The notes: a model not told the origin generated them from the letters alone. DNA of 64,000 nt from Pseudoalteromonas piscicida (GCF_000238315.3 NZ_CP011924.1:3245001-3309000), one strand, 5' to 3'. Shown: positions 20,994-31,604, numbered from the stretch's first letter. Numbers and translations: made by a program.

Positions 20994-21932
20994 TTAGTCA
21001 GCTTCATTCATTTCAGGGTTAATCCGCCCCAAAATACCATCAAGCTCATCCAAACTAGCATAGGAAATAACCAGTTTACCTTTGCCTTTTTGGTTGTAGT
21101 TGATCTCAACTTTTGCGCCTAAGTTTTCCTGTAATTGCTGTTCAAGCAGCTTGACATCAGGATCTTTTTGCTTCGCTTCTTTTTTCTCAACAGGCTCTAA
21201 AATGGTGCGAACCAGTTTTTCGGTTTCTCTTACGGTTAATCCTTTGGCCACAGCAGTTCTTGCTGCTTCAGATTGCGCTTCACCAGTTAGGGCAAGTAAA
21301 CAACGAGCATGGCCCATTTCTATGTCGCCATGTTCCAACAAGATTTTTACATCATCATTGAGATTGTTGAGACGAAGTAAATTGGTAACCGTCGTACGCG
21401 ATTTACCAACCGCATCGGCAACTTGCTGATGCGTGAGTTCAAATTCATTTAGCAATCGATCTAGAGCAATTGCTTCTTCCATCGCATTGAGGTCTTCACG
21501 CTGAATGTTTTCAATAAGCGCAATCGCAACAGCCGCTTCATCCGGCACATCTTTGATTAAACAAGGAACGGTATCTTGCTTTGCCAGTTGTGCCGCACGC
21601 CAACGTCTCTCACCGGCAATAATTTCAAAGCTTTGCGTGGTAACTTTACGCACCACAATAGGCTGTAAAATCCCCTGTGAACGGATCGAACTCGCCAGTT
21701 CCTCAAGTGCCTGTTCAGACATATCTTTACGCGGTTGGTATTTACCCGGCTTTAGCCACTCAATAGGTAATCGTTGTAACTCTTGTTCAACCGCCGATTC
21801 GGCAGGTGCTTCACTGACTGTCACAACCGCTTCTTGTTGATTAGGCACTGGTGCCGCAGCACTTGGATTAGGTTTAGCTGAGCTGAGTAGGGCATCCAAC
21901 CCTCGGCCTAAACCACGTTTTTTAACCGACAT
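20994..21932 (-). CDS. parB: Chromosome partition protein ParB
   Basis: 312 residues. N-terminal KKRGLGRGLDALLS (the ParA-interacting tip), the CTP-binding IIAGERRWRAAQLA and IENIQREDLNAMEEA boxes, a helix-turn-helix (LTHQQVADAVGKSRTTVTNL) and a C-terminal dimerisation segment ending ISYASLDELDGILGRIN. It binds parS and spreads or slides as a CTP clamp, loading SMC/MukB-type complexes. Two perfect parS-like sites are found in recF of this window. Downstream of parA by 15 bp. Confidence 0.97.
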   Translation of the reverse strand: MSVKKRGLGRGLDALLSSAKPNPSAAAPVPNQQEAVVTVSEAPAESAVEQELQRLPIEWLKPGKYQPRKDMSEQALEELASSIRSQGILQPIVVRKVTTQSFEIIAGERRWRAAQLAKQDTVPCLIKDVPDEAAVAIALIENIQREDLNAMEEAIALDRLLNEFELTHQQVADAVGKSRTTVTNLLRLNNLNDDVKILLEHGDIEMGHARCLLALTGEAQSEAARTAVAKGLTVRETEKLVRTILEPVEKKEAKQKDPDVKLLEQQLQENLGAKVEINYNQKGKGKLVISYASLDELDGILGRINPEMNEAD

Positions 21933-21947
21933 GTTCTTTTTATCCTC

Positions 21948-22733
21948 TTAGGCAACCGCAGCCGCTTGCTTTTCTTTGCGTCTTAGCATTTCACCCGCTA
22001 GCGCTAGATAAGCTTTCGCACCGCTTGATGCTCTATCATAATACATCGCAGGCGCTCCAAAACTTGGCGCCTCCGCTAATCGCACATTACGAGGGATCAC
22101 AGTCCGGTACACTTTATCGCCAAAGTGTTGTTTTAACTGCTCAGATACGTCGTTAGCTAGACGATTACGCGGGTCGTACATAGTGCGCAAAATGCCTTCA
22201 ATTTGCAATCCTGGATTCACCAACTTGCCGAGTTGGGTAATGGTGTCCATTAAAGCTGTTAATCCCTCCAGTGCATAATATTCACACTGCATCGGAACTA
22301 AAACCGCATCGGCGGCAGCCATGGCATTTACCGTTAGCATATTTAATGAAGGTGGACAGTCGATGAATATATACTCATATTTATCTTTTATTGTCTCAAG
22401 GGCGTTGCGTAGTCTCACTTCGCGCGCAAACAACTCCATCAGTTTGACTTCTGCCGCGGTTACATCTCCATTGGCTGCGATCAAATGATACTCACCACTG
22501 GTTTCCGTGGTGATCACTTGATCCATTGGCGCTTCTTCGATCAACAGATCATAAACCGTAGCGACATCGGCGTATTTATCAACGCCACTGCCCATGGTTG
22601 CATTGCCTTGGGGATCGAGATCGATCAACAGAACTTTACGTTTAGTCGCCGCCATGGACGCGGCTAAATTCACCGCAGTGGTTGTTTTACCAACACCACC
22701 TTTTTGGTTTGCTATTGCAATGACTCTTGCCAC
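21948..22733 (-). CDS. parA: Chromosome partition ATPase ParA
   Basis: 261 residues. The deviant Walker A QKGGVGKTTTAVNLA at ~10-24, DLDPQGNATMGSG and IDCPPSLNMLTVNA Walker B identify a ParA/Soj ATPase. It is the short chromosomal type, without an N-terminal helix-turn-helix. It works with ParB on origin segregation. Lies 15 bp after rsmG in the mnmG-rsmG-parA-parB operon. Confidence 0.97.
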   Translation of the reverse strand: MARVIAIANQKGGVGKTTTAVNLAASMAATKRKVLLIDLDPQGNATMGSGVDKYADVATVYDLLIEEAPMDQVITTETSGEYHLIAANGDVTAAEVKLMELFAREVRLRNALETIKDKYEYIFIDCPPSLNMLTVNAMAAADAVLVPMQCEYYALEGLTALMDTITQLGKLVNPGLQIEGILRTMYDPRNRLANDVSEQLKQHFGDKVYRTVIPRNVRLAEAPSFGAPAMYYDRASSGAKAYLALAGEMLRRKEKQAAAVA

Positions 22734-22747
22734 ATTGTCCTCGACAA

Positions 22748-23368
22748 TTAATCTTTAGAAAGAATGATTAAATGGCGCTCACCTTCAAGCTTGGGCACCA
22801 CTAAACTAATATCTTGCGATAAACTCACGCCGTTTGGTAGTTGTTCTAGCTCATCCGCAGGGTATTGGCCCTTTAGTGCTAAGAATACACCTTGGTTATC
22901 GATTAAATGTGAACACCACTGGATCATATCTTGTAGTGATGCAAAAGCACGGCTGAGTACACCGTCTAATTTAACACTTGGCTGATATTCTTCAACTCGA
23001 GACTGCACTGGGGTAACATTCTCAATGCCAAGCCCATGTTTTACCTGCATTAAAAATCGAACTCTTTTACCAAGGCTATCAAGAAGAACAAAATTGATGT
23101 CCGGTCTAGCTATCGCTAAAACCATACCCGGTAAACCCGGTCCAGTACCAACATCAATATAGTTACTGCCCGTTAGGTGTGGCGCAACAACCAAAGAATC
23201 CATGATGTGTTTAACCATCATTTCTTTTGGGTCACGAACGGAAGTGAGGTTGTAGGCTTTGTTCCATTTATCCAGCAGCTGGACATATTCGACCAACTGC
23301 TGCTTTTGTTGTTCGCTGAGCTCGATTGAGGTATCAGCGAGTAATTCATTCAATTGTTCTAATAACAC
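22748..23368 (-). CDS. rsmG: 16S rRNA m7G527 methyltransferase
   Basis: 206 residues. SAM-binding motif [20 protein letters not shown] near residue 70 and the N-terminal [14 protein letters not shown] are diagnostic of RsmG (GidB). It methylates G527 of 16S rRNA. Follows mnmG by 15 bp. Confidence 0.97.
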   Translation of the reverse strand: MLLEQLNELLADTSIELSEQQKQQLVEYVQLLDKWNKAYNLTSVRDPKEMMVKHIMDSLVVAPHLTGSNYIDVGTGPGLPGMVLAIARPDINFVLLDSLGKRVRFLMQVKHGLGIENVTPVQSRVEEYQPSVKLDGVLSRAFASLQDMIQWCSHLIDNQGVFLALKGQYPADELEQLPNGVSLSQDISLVVPKLEGERHLIILSKD

Positions 23369-23383
23369 AGTGTTCCACTGCTA

Positions 23384-25273
23384 TTACGCCGACTTACGTA
23401 ATAGCCCTTGCTTTTTCAGATACACTAATAATAGCGAAATAGCAGCAGGGGTGATACCAGAAATACGTGAAGCTTGGCCAATCGTTTGTGGACGAGCATC
23501 ACTTAGCTTTGCAACAACCTCATTTGACAAGCCGCTTACCTGGCTATAATTAAACTCAGCAGGCAGTAATGTCTCTTCATGACGAAGTTGCTTATTAATC
23601 TCATCTTGTTGACGGGCAATGTAACCGGCATACTTAGTTTGGATCTCAACTTGTTCAAGGGCTGGAATATTATCAAACTCAGATCCTAATCCTTCAATTG
23701 CCATCAGGTCGTGATAATTAACCTCTGGACGGCGGATCAGATCTTCAAGACTGGCTTCACGTACCAGTGGTTTTTTCAATAATCCATTTACCGCTTCAAG
23801 TGCAGGGTGATCTTTATGGATCCAAGTATTACGTAGACGCTGTGCTTCTTGTTCCATAACTTCAAGCTTGTCGTTGTATGCAGCCCAGCGTTCATCGTCA
23901 ACTAAACCTAATTCGCGACCTTTTTCCGTTAGACGTAAATCCGCATTGTCCTCACGCAGTAACAAACGGTATTCAGCACGCGAGGTAAACATACGATAAG
24001 GTTCTTTTGTACCAAGCGTTGCTAAGTCGTCAATCAACACACCGGCATAAGCTTCATCACGGCGCGGTGTCCATGCTTCACGGCCTTGAACTTGAAGGGC
24101 TGCGTTCATACCCGCAATCAACCCTTGGGCACCAGCTTCTTCATAACCGGTTGTACCGTTTATTTGACCTGCAAAGAATAAGCCATTGATAAACTTAGTC
24201 TCTAATGATTGTTTAAGGTCACGAGGATCGAAGAAGTCGTACTCAATTGCATAACCTGGACGACAAATATGCGCATTCTCAAAGCCTTTAATAGAACGCA
24301 CGATCTCCAGTTGGATATCAAATGGTAAGCTGGTGGAGATACCATTTGGATACAGCTCGTATGACGTTAAGCCTTCAGGTTCTACGAAGATCTGATGCTT
24401 TTCTTTATCAGCAAAACGCACAATTTTATCTTCGATAGAAGGGCAGTAACGTGGACCAATTCCCTCAATCACGCCAGCATACATCGGCGAACGATGTAAG
24501 TTATTGCGGATCACATCATGGGTTTTTTCATTGGTATAGGTGATATAACAAGGGATCTGCTTTGGATGATCAGACACTTTGCCCATAAACGAGAAAACCG
24601 GAGTAGGGGTATCACCTGGTTGCTCTTGCATCACTGAAAAATCAACCGTTCTTGCATCGATACGTGGTGGCGTACCCGTTTTTAGACGATCAACTCGAAA
24701 AGGCATTTCACGTAAACGCTCAGCCAAGGCAATAGAAGGAGGATCGCCAGCACGGCCGCCTTTAAAGTTTTCTAAACCAATATGGATCTGGCCACCCAAG
24801 AAAGTACCAACCGTTAGCACTACTGAAGAAGCACTAAAGCGTAAACCCATTTGAGTTACGACACCTTTGACCTGATCGCCTTCAACAATCAGATCATCAC
24901 AAGATTGTTGGAAGATCTTTAAGTTTTCTTGATGTTGCAAAATGTCTTGGATCGCAGCTTTATACAATGCGCGATCTGCTTGGGCACGAGTCGCTCGTAC
25001 CGCAGGGCCTTTCGATGAATTAAGCGTTCTAAATTGGATCCCACCTTTGTCGATTGCTTTGGCTATTGCACCACCAAGCGCATCGATCTCTTTAACCAAA
25101 TGACCTTTACCAATCCCACCAATAGCTGGGTTACACGACATTTGGCCTAAGGTATCCATATTGTGTGTTAACAATAAGGTATTCATACCCATACGTGCAG
25201 CTGCAAGTGCAGCTTCAGTGCCTGCGTGTCCACCACCAACAACGATGACATCAAAATGTTCATGATAAATCAT
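23384..25273 (-). CDS. mnmG: tRNA uridine 5-carboxymethylaminomethyl modification enzyme MnmG
   Basis: 629 residues, as in E. coli GidA. FAD site [19 protein letters not shown] at the N-terminus, then [20 protein letters not shown] with a catalytic Cys region, and a C-terminal helical domain that binds MnmE. With MnmE (31651-33015) it modifies U34 of certain tRNAs. It borders oriC; its promoter must lie in the origin region. Confidence 0.98.
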   Translation of the reverse strand: MIYHEHFDVIVVGGGHAGTEAALAAARMGMNTLLLTHNMDTLGQMSCNPAIGGIGKGHLVKEIDALGGAIAKAIDKGGIQFRTLNSSKGPAVRATRAQADRALYKAAIQDILQHQENLKIFQQSCDDLIVEGDQVKGVVTQMGLRFSASSVVLTVGTFLGGQIHIGLENFKGGRAGDPPSIALAERLREMPFRVDRLKTGTPPRIDARTVDFSVMQEQPGDTPTPVFSFMGKVSDHPKQIPCYITYTNEKTHDVIRNNLHRSPMYAGVIEGIGPRYCPSIEDKIVRFADKEKHQIFVEPEGLTSYELYPNGISTSLPFDIQLEIVRSIKGFENAHICRPGYAIEYDFFDPRDLKQSLETKFINGLFFAGQINGTTGYEEAGAQGLIAGMNAALQVQGREAWTPRRDEAYAGVLIDDLATLGTKEPYRMFTSRAEYRLLLREDNADLRLTEKGRELGLVDDERWAAYNDKLEVMEQEAQRLRNTWIHKDHPALEAVNGLLKKPLVREASLEDLIRRPEVNYHDLMAIEGLGSEFDNIPALEQVEIQTKYAGYIARQQDEINKQLRHEETLLPAEFNYSQVSGLSNEVVAKLSDARPQTIGQASRISGITPAAISLLLVYLKKQGLLRKSA

Positions 25274-25377
25274 TTACGGGATCCTACTTAAAACAACCGA
25301 GCAAATTTAGAAAGGATGCGTATTCTACCTAGAATTAACCAGAAGTGAAATGGTTAAACTTTGCACAACGCAAAAAA

Positions 25378-25690
25378 GAGATCACTTAAAATATATAAGG
25401 ATCTTTTTAAAGATCTTTATTGATCTTACTACTACTGATCCTTTGATCTGTGAATAGTTTTGTATTCCTGTTTAGATCCAACTACTTAACTAAGATCAAT
25501 TGGTGTGAATTAGATCGGATCAATGGGCTTAAAACCTTTGATCAACTAGCCACTTTATTCACAGGGCTAGATCTGAATTATTTTATCCAATGGATAAGTA
25601 AGCGTAGATCAGCAGTTAGATCATAGGTTATCCACAATACGATCTAAAATAGTCTGAATTTGTGAATAACTTCTGTGTATTTCAATATCG
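25378..25690. other. oriC: Putative chromosomal replication origin oriC
   Basis: The mnmG-mioC gap has the same setting as E. coli and Vibrio oriC. At the left are AT-rich repeats starting with GATC (25400, 25412, 25422), like the three 13-mers of the unwinding element. DnaA boxes follow: TGTGAATAG 25449-25457 (one mismatch), TTATTCACA 25555-25563, TTATCCACA 25628-25636, and TGTGAATAA 25661-25669 (reverse); a weaker TGTGAATTA lies at 25504-25512. About 15 GATC sites occur in 280 bp, far above chance, implying Dam/SeqA control. The remainder of 25274-25377 is AT-rich and holds no gene. Confidence 0.9.
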
Positions 25691-25695
25691 CGCTG

Positions 25696-26133
25696 TTAAG
25701 CGACACATTCAACAAACTTAGGTAACCAAGCAATAGCGGTATCTTCTGGTAGATCTGGGTGTAAAACATCGATCTTTTCTATGTCTAACAGCTGTATTGC
25801 ACCTTTTTCTTTAAGTAGATCAGCAAGATTAATAGCTGCATGATTAAAGGTGTCGTAACTTGAATCACCAATTCCCACTACCGCAAAGCGTAACTGGCTT
25901 AGATCCGAGCTCGCTTTTAGTGCTGATATAAAAGGTAATAAGTTTTCTGGATAGTCACCGGCCCCATAGGTTGATGTCACCACCAGCCAAAGTGCTTGCT
26001 GACAAGCTTCAAGCTCGGGTTTTTCATGCAAATTCACGGTATAACCTTGAGATTCAAGCGATTCCATTAGCTGTTCAGCAACGTATTCTGCTGATCCCAT
26101 TTGGCTGCCTACAATAAGATCTAAAGTTTGCAT
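25696..26133 (-). CDS. mioC: Flavodoxin-like protein MioC
   Basis: 145 residues, FMN-binding flavodoxin fold. VGSQMGSAEYVAEQL is the phosphate loop, TSTYGAGDYPEN and GIGDSSYDTF the isoalloxazine loops. Position next to oriC is conserved in gammaproteobacteria. In E. coli the protein is an electron carrier. Transcription runs towards oriC. Confidence 0.94.
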   Translation of the reverse strand: MQTLDLIVGSQMGSAEYVAEQLMESLESQGYTVNLHEKPELEACQQALWLVVTSTYGAGDYPENLLPFISALKASSDLSQLRFAVVGIGDSSYDTFNHAAINLADLLKEKGAIQLLDIEKIDVLHPDLPEDTAIAWLPKFVECVA

Positions 26134-26542
26134 TGTTACCCTTACCTAAGTCGTATTGCGCGCCATCTTAGCGTTTAACGTGAATATGTAAAGAGGGCTT
26201 TGAAGTAATTGGATAAAAATATTTGCACAAATAGTGTGTGATTTTTAATTTTTTTATTTATCCACATGAAATAAAAAGGAAAAATAAAATATTCCTAAGC
26301 TTAACTCGGTGATTTATTTGTGGATAATCTATGGGATAGCTGAGCCTAAAAATACTTTTATAAGCCAACGCTCATGCTTGAAACGGTAAGAACTCCGCTG
26401 TTTTTGAACAAATTTTGAGGTTGTGGATGAGATGTTGTGGATAACGATCTAAAAGCTGGAAGTCGATCCAGACTTTTAGATCTATATAGTTAGTTCCATA
26501 TAATAAAAGAATCTAAAAAAACGGTCAGATCTTGTGAATTAT
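26134..26542. other. Second DnaA-box cluster upstream of mioC
   Basis: 409 bp with no gene. It contains three perfect TTATCCACA boxes (26258-26266 forward; 26320-26328 and 26436-26444 reverse) and a near match TGTGGATGA at 26422-26430. A long inverted repeat follows at 26446-26482: GATCTAAAAGCTGGA, a 6-nt loop, and its complement with one extra base. The mioC promoter should lie here, so DnaA control of mioC, as in E. coli, is likely; the cluster may also belong to the origin. Confidence 0.75.
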
Positions 26543-27340
26543 TTAGTTTGACAGCCAAGTTGCGCGGACTGATTGCTCAAATAAGAAGTCTACAGTATGT
26601 TCTTCGAGCAGCCTTCTGGTGGCTGATTCTTGTAGTGCTATCACATGATCGCTGAGAGCGTTACCCGATGAGATACGTTTGACTCCTAACTCTGCTAACG
26701 CCTGTTTATCACTAAATCCGGGCAACAGCATTATATTGACTGGAATTGAAAGCAGGGCTGTTAGGCGTTTTATCATGGTGGTGTCGGTTAAAGCAGGAAT
26801 AAAAAAGCCATCGCAACCAGCTGCTTGATAGGCGAGTGCACGCTCATGCAGCGCCGCTTCCGTCCATTGTGGTTGTAAGCAAAGATCACAACGGGCATTA
26901 ATAAAGAAATGATCGAAACCATTATGACGTAAAGCTTGTTTGATTGCCTGCAATAATGCTTGGTGTGCCTTTATATCGCGTAAGCTGCTCTGGTGACTGG
27001 GTTTGTCTTCAATATTGATACCTGCAACGCCAAGGTCGGCCAATTGGATAATATGTTTGATGATCTGATTTTGATCCGCGCTGTAGCCTGCCTCAATATC
27101 AACACTTAATGGAATAGTGATCACCTTAAGGATGGCACTTACTGTTTGTAGTACACGGTCAAATGTGAGTTGTTCTCCATCTTTGTAGCCCTGATGATTA
27201 GACATACCCCAGCTTGTTGTCGCAACGGCCTGACCACCAGCCTGTTCGATGATAAGCGCTGATGATGGATCCCAGCAGTTAGCTAGAAAAAGCGGGGCTG
27301 ATTGTTGGTGTAGTGCATTGAAAGTTGTAGATAGAGCCAT
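26543..27340 (-). CDS. Isocitrate lyase/PEP mutase family enzyme
   Basis: 265 residues, TIM-barrel of the ICL/PEP mutase superfamily. LFLANCWDPSSALIIEQAGG at ~17-36, VDIEAGYS near 99 (Mg2+-binding acids), GINIEDK near 133 and FFINARCD near 164 are the family landmarks. The KKCGH catalytic motif of true isocitrate lyase is absent, so the reaction is more likely C-C or P-C lysis of a small 2-oxo acid, as in oxaloacetate or carboxyvinyl-phosphonate enzymes. A monocistronic gene with an AGGAG ribosome site. Confidence 0.85.
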   Translation of the reverse strand: MALSTTFNALHQQSAPLFLANCWDPSSALIIEQAGGQAVATTSWGMSNHQGYKDGEQLTFDRVLQTVSAILKVITIPLSVDIEAGYSADQNQIIKHIIQLADLGVAGINIEDKPSHQSSLRDIKAHQALLQAIKQALRHNGFDHFFINARCDLCLQPQWTEAALHERALAYQAAGCDGFFIPALTDTTMIKRLTALLSIPVNIMLLPGFSDKQALAELGVKRISSGNALSDHVIALQESATRRLLEEHTVDFLFEQSVRATWLSN

Positions 27341-27579
27341 TTTATTTCTCCTAAGTTGAAGTGCTTAGGATACGCAGTGTAGGGATGTTGGACTGGCCAG
27401 ATTTAGCACTTAACGTGAATGGGTAGATTTGTGGTTATCGCTCAGATCCTGCTTGTAGGCTTGCTAATATTTACTTTTTATTAATATTTATCAAAAGCTT
27501 AACGATGAGTTTGATATTGACCTAGTTACATGGATTCGAAATAATAGTGTCGATATTAAGGAACTACAAAAGGTAAAAC

Positions 27580-27885
27580 ATGGATAAGGATCTGCACATT
27601 AGTGCTGCTGAAAATTGGTACTCATTTCGTATTAATGCATCTGGAGAGTTGGAATTTAAACGCGTTGCACTGTGGGCTGCTGATAAACAGGGTTCAGTAA
27701 GAGGGCTAGTCTCTGGTACTGCCAACAAAAAATTCGCCAACTATTTATACAATGCGCCATACGCACACGGTGGTTATATTCATTGGGATGATATGACACC
27801 CGATCAACAGAAAAAAGCAAAGCAGGACTCTCAAATAGATATCGACAGGTTAAAGGAGCTGCAAGCTGAGGATGCTAACGCGTAG
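27580..27885 (+). CDS. Hypothetical protein, 101 residues
   Basis: AAGG lies 6 bp before the ATG. The protein is soluble, aromatic-rich in its first two thirds (NWYSFRINASGELEFKRVAL, YLYNAPYAHGGYIHWDDM) with a charged C-terminal helix. No signal peptide or Cys. Not recognised. It stands 127 bp before the large unknown gene in the same orientation. Confidence 0.65.
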   Translation: MDKDLHISAAENWYSFRINASGELEFKRVALWAADKQGSVRGLVSGTANKKFANYLYNAPYAHGGYIHWDDMTPDQQKKAKQDSQIDIDRLKELQAEDANA

Positions 27886-28012
27886 CTGCCACTCGCTGTG
27901 TTTAGCATTTACTTGAAATTGCCGCAGTTCTCAAAGCTGCGCTTCATTATCTTTTTCTACTCTATAGCCCGATTGGTGCGGCTATACGTCAAATTCAATT
28001 AGAAATAACGAC

Positions 28013-31000
28013 ATGAACCAATTCGATAAAAACCAGATAATCACGCTGGATATCCAAAACCCGCAACAAATAGAATTAGCATTAGCTCAGTATAAGGCTT
28101 TGTTGGACAGCGATAAGGCCTGTTTTAATAGCCAGTTTGATGTTGAGTTTAAGCAACTTGACGAAGAGGGGATACGCCGTTTGCAACCGCAAGATAGTGG
28201 CAACAACCTAAAGTTGCTTCAATCTGCATTAGATTTAGGCCAAGAAGGCGGTGCTCACCACTATGACCACATCATACTTGATGACACCGAAAGCTATATT
28301 TCTGAGGTCATTTTATTTGCAGCAGCGCTGCAATACCCTGAGATCAAACAAGCCGTTGTAGAAACAGCCAAGGCAATAGTGGCCTATAGTCGACGCCAAA
28401 ATGACACCGATGAAATGTGGCTTGATGATATACGGGTATTTGGCGTTGAAGCTTTGTATATGCTTGCAAAGACGGATATACAGTGCGCCTATTTGCTAGC
28501 ACAATACTTTGTGCCTTATTGGGATGATGAACATGCCTGCGGCTATGAAAGCTATTTAAGTTCGTTGCTACACGAGCATGGTTGGCATCGTGAAATGATC
28601 AAAGCGTTTATCTGGTGTGACAACGATAACTTTAGATCTGGCATGTTCAAAAATGATCAATACAGTGAAGAATGTGACTACCAGCCGCTTGGGGAATATT
28701 TACGCGAAAATCCTGAGAGTTATGAGCAGTTTAAAGCATTAGTCATTGCACGTTTTCAAGCTGAACCGGTATTACTTGCCCATGTCGATACCATGTGTGA
28801 TGAGGATGAAGAAGAAGACCTTAGTGGTCATCAGCCTGTGATCTCTTTGTATCAATCGCTATTCCCCCATAGCTGTTTTTATGACGATGAAGAGGCCAAA
28901 GACAGCTTTATGGCAATGTCATTTTTTGGCAGTACTCTCGAAAATGAAGCATATGATTTACAGCAAAAAGTCCAATCAGAGGTTGCAGGCCCATTAGTTA
29001 AAATTGCACAGAGTGCCACTGCTGCTCGTGCAAGCTATCGCGCTTATCTTGCTAGAGATGAGCGTAAATATGAGCTTAACTATGGTACTAATTTGTTGAA
29101 ACCTTTAGTGCTGGCTATGCCCCAGGGCCAATTATTATGGCGCTATATTGAAACTGGGGAACCACAAACCGTATTAGAAACAGTCTGTGAAGTAGATGTG
29201 CTTGAATTAGCGAAACTGCATGCCAGTGACATGGCAGAGCACCTTATTGATCAATTGAATAGTTTTGAGCGTAATAATCAAGGCATATCTGGGGAGCTGG
29301 AGTCGGTGCTCAGCCTTGTGCGAGGCGACCTACTTACTGATCATTTCAGTGAAGAAGCTGAATATACACAACCCAATGGCATGGTGTTGACGCTTGCGGT
29401 ACGCAAAGATGCAGAAAACAACTTACTACAAGCTCGTGCTGAGCAGTACCTTCGCGTGATTGATGTATTTTACCATGCCCTAGGCAAGCGTGAGTTTAGC
29501 AAATATATGATGGCATCACTTACCGAAGGGGATGAAGCACTACTCTCCAGAGAAGCCTACTATCAGCGCTACACTCAACTCTCCGTGTCTGATATCAAGA
29601 GCGCGGCTGAAAGTGCCAACGCCAAAAATATCCAGTCGATATTTCGTCACTTTACTAACCCAGATGAATTACTTTGTCGCAAGCATCTTAAGTTGGTAGA
29701 TGAGCACTTTCGCTCATCGCGTGCGCTATGCCACCCAGAGCAATGGCCGCAATTGGATATGGGATTAATTACACTGGCCAGCTATCACCTGCACAGTGAT
29801 TATAATCAGCATATTGGCGACGATATTACTGAGGCACTAGCAAATTATCTTAACGACAATCATATTTGGCAACTCGCTGCCCAACACATAATTCAGAAAT
29901 GTCATAAAAAGTCCGACCATTATAACCCTGATAATTTAGGATTGTCCGAGGCACAAATAACTCGGATCTGTGATTACTTTACTGCAGACACGCCGCAAGA
30001 AGATTTAAGCAGTTTATTGGCATTAGTGCAGCCGCAGTTATATCGAGATGAATGTTGTCGCGGCGATCTTTACCTAAACAAGTTTAGTGAAAAGCAACCG
30101 AGCTATCAGCTTTTTAAAGATCATGATGATGATTTCCAACGCTTTACCCTAACGGCATTTTGGTTGCGACAGCTACCTTTCCCCCAGCAAAATAAAGCAG
30201 ATCGTTTGTGGCAATTTATTATTGCACTTGCGCCAGTTAGGGCTGCACGCAACGTGCTTCGTGCTTATTCTGATGATCATTGGAGCATAGAGTTTGACAC
30301 TATACTCGATGAAATTGAGGTCTACGAACAGTTAAGTAAAGCTGGAATAGATGGCGGTATACTGAATGCCTATGAAATGAGCAACCAACGTTATAACTCC
30401 GAACGCTACTTGAATTGGATAGAGATTTACAGCGAAATAGCCAGTGATGATAACAGCATGTTTGGCAGCACGGGACGTAACAAAGCCAAGGCCATGGAGC
30501 AGGGACTCGCGTATATCAATGAGCGCACGAAAGTTGACTTTTTACATCATGTATCGCTTAAACACCCGGAAGTTGAGCTTGATTTCAGCCATGATTTGCA
30601 GCGCGCGATTGATATTTTTGTGCAATTAAACCTGCACTCTTGGGAGCATGCGTTAGCACAGGAATTAGGTAGGGATTGTCTATATTTCGGTGAAGGTGAA
30701 AAGTTACCAAAGAAGCTGCATAAAGCCATTGTAGCGGATAGCCTCTCAATACACGATAAGCCTTGCCATGTTGATGGTCGAAGTTGGGAAGCGTGCACTG
30801 TATTACAACAGCAAGGAGACAATTACGTTATTGTGATGGCCGATCATGAGGTGTCGTTTGCTTGGTATGAAGAAAGGCTGCCATCGGGGCCATTACTGAT
30901 ATTTTCAGAACAGCTTGAGCGTGCGGCTATTATAAAACGCGTGGCTGAACTGCAAGTGCAATCCAATCGCATTAAAGCGATTGTTGAGCAAACGATGGCT

Positions 31001-31600
31001 TATCTACATAACGAAGTCGAGTTTGATGTCATGGCTGCGCTGTTTAAAGGGCAAATCTCCACCGAGTTTATGCGTATCGATACCGATGAATATCAAATGT
31101 ATAGTCTCCGTCAGTTTGTGTGGATGTTAGATGCTAAGCGTCGCAACAAATTGGTACGTCTGCTTCTTAATCATGACTATCGGGGCTTTAAATTAATTGA
31201 AGCGCAAATGGAACAACCTTGGCTGTTACATCAACTGGCACACAATGAGATAGATTTTGAAACTTACCTATCAAAAAGTGGGGAATATGAAGGCGAAGCG
31301 TCCGAAACCGGGATGGCATTTTTGCTCACCTGGTTATTTGATATCGGCGTTAAACCCGAACATTTGGTGCTGTTTTGTATTAAGCGCAGTCACTTTGACG
31401 TATGTCGTGAATTTATCGTGGCACATGCCCGTGGCCAATATGGCTGTTTTAAACAGAGTTTGAGCTATTTATATGCTGATCGCCGCGCTGAACTTCCCGA
31501 AATATTCAGCCAAGCAGCAGACGCTGAAGCATTGCTAGCCCCATTAAGAAAAGACAAATCTCGCAAGGTAAAAGAAGCGGTAAACCAATACGCTGGTTAG
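28013..31600 (+). CDS. Large hypothetical protein, 1195 residues
   Basis: One uninterrupted frame of normal codon use. The product is cytoplasmic by appearance (no signal peptide or membrane helix), acidic, with a run DEDEEEDL at ~263-270, and built mostly of Leu/Ala/Glu helices in HEAT- or TPR-like spacing. The C-terminal region (~1050-1190) has many Asp/Arg/Phe-rich helices. I see no nucleotide-binding or catalytic motif and do not recognise the family; DUF4132/MolR-like giants of similar length were considered without a shared motif. It ends at a 13-bp perfect hairpin shared with mnmE. Confidence 0.75.
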   Translation: MNQFDKNQIITLDIQNPQQIELALAQYKALLDSDKACFNSQFDVEFKQLDEEGIRRLQPQDSGNNLKLLQSALDLGQEGGAHHYDHIILDDTESYISEVILFAAALQYPEIKQAVVETAKAIVAYSRRQNDTDEMWLDDIRVFGVEALYMLAKTDIQCAYLLAQYFVPYWDDEHACGYESYLSSLLHEHGWHREMIKAFIWCDNDNFRSGMFKNDQYSEECDYQPLGEYLRENPESYEQFKALVIARFQAEPVLLAHVDTMCDEDEEEDLSGHQPVISLYQSLFPHSCFYDDEEAKDSFMAMSFFGSTLENEAYDLQQKVQSEVAGPLVKIAQSATAARASYRAYLARDERKYELNYGTNLLKPLVLAMPQGQLLWRYIETGEPQTVLETVCEVDVLELAKLHASDMAEHLIDQLNSFERNNQGISGELESVLSLVRGDLLTDHFSEEAEYTQPNGMVLTLAVRKDAENNLLQARAEQYLRVIDVFYHALGKREFSKYMMASLTEGDEALLSREAYYQRYTQLSVSDIKSAAESANAKNIQSIFRHFTNPDELLCRKHLKLVDEHFRSSRALCHPEQWPQLDMGLITLASYHLHSDYNQHIGDDITEALANYLNDNHIWQLAAQHIIQKCHKKSDHYNPDNLGLSEAQITRICDYFTADTPQEDLSSLLALVQPQLYRDECCRGDLYLNKFSEKQPSYQLFKDHDDDFQRFTLTAFWLRQLPFPQQNKADRLWQFIIALAPVRAARNVLRAYSDDHWSIEFDTILDEIEVYEQLSKAGIDGGILNAYEMSNQRYNSERYLNWIEIYSEIASDDNSMFGSTGRNKAKAMEQGLAYINERTKVDFLHHVSLKHPEVELDFSHDLQRAIDIFVQLNLHSWEHALAQELGRDCLYFGEGEKLPKKLHKAIVADSLSIHDKPCHVDGRSWEACTVLQQQGDNYVIVMADHEVSFAWYEERLPSGPLLIFSEQLERAAIIKRVAELQVQSNRIKAIVEQTMAYLHNEVEFDVMAALFKGQISTEFMRIDTDEYQMYSLRQFVWMLDAKRRNKLVRLLLNHDYRGFKLIEAQMEQPWLLHQLAHNEIDFETYLSKSGEYEGEASETGMAFLLTWLFDIGVKPEHLVLFCIKRSHFDVCREFIVAHARGQYGCFKQSLSYLYADRRAELPEIFSQAADAEALLAPLRKDKSRKVKEAVNQYAG

Positions 31601-31604
31601 TGTG

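Noticed and set aside
26543..27340. Isocitrate lyase of the glyoxylate shunt
   Set aside because: At 265 residues and without the KKCGH motif it is a superfamily member of other specificity.
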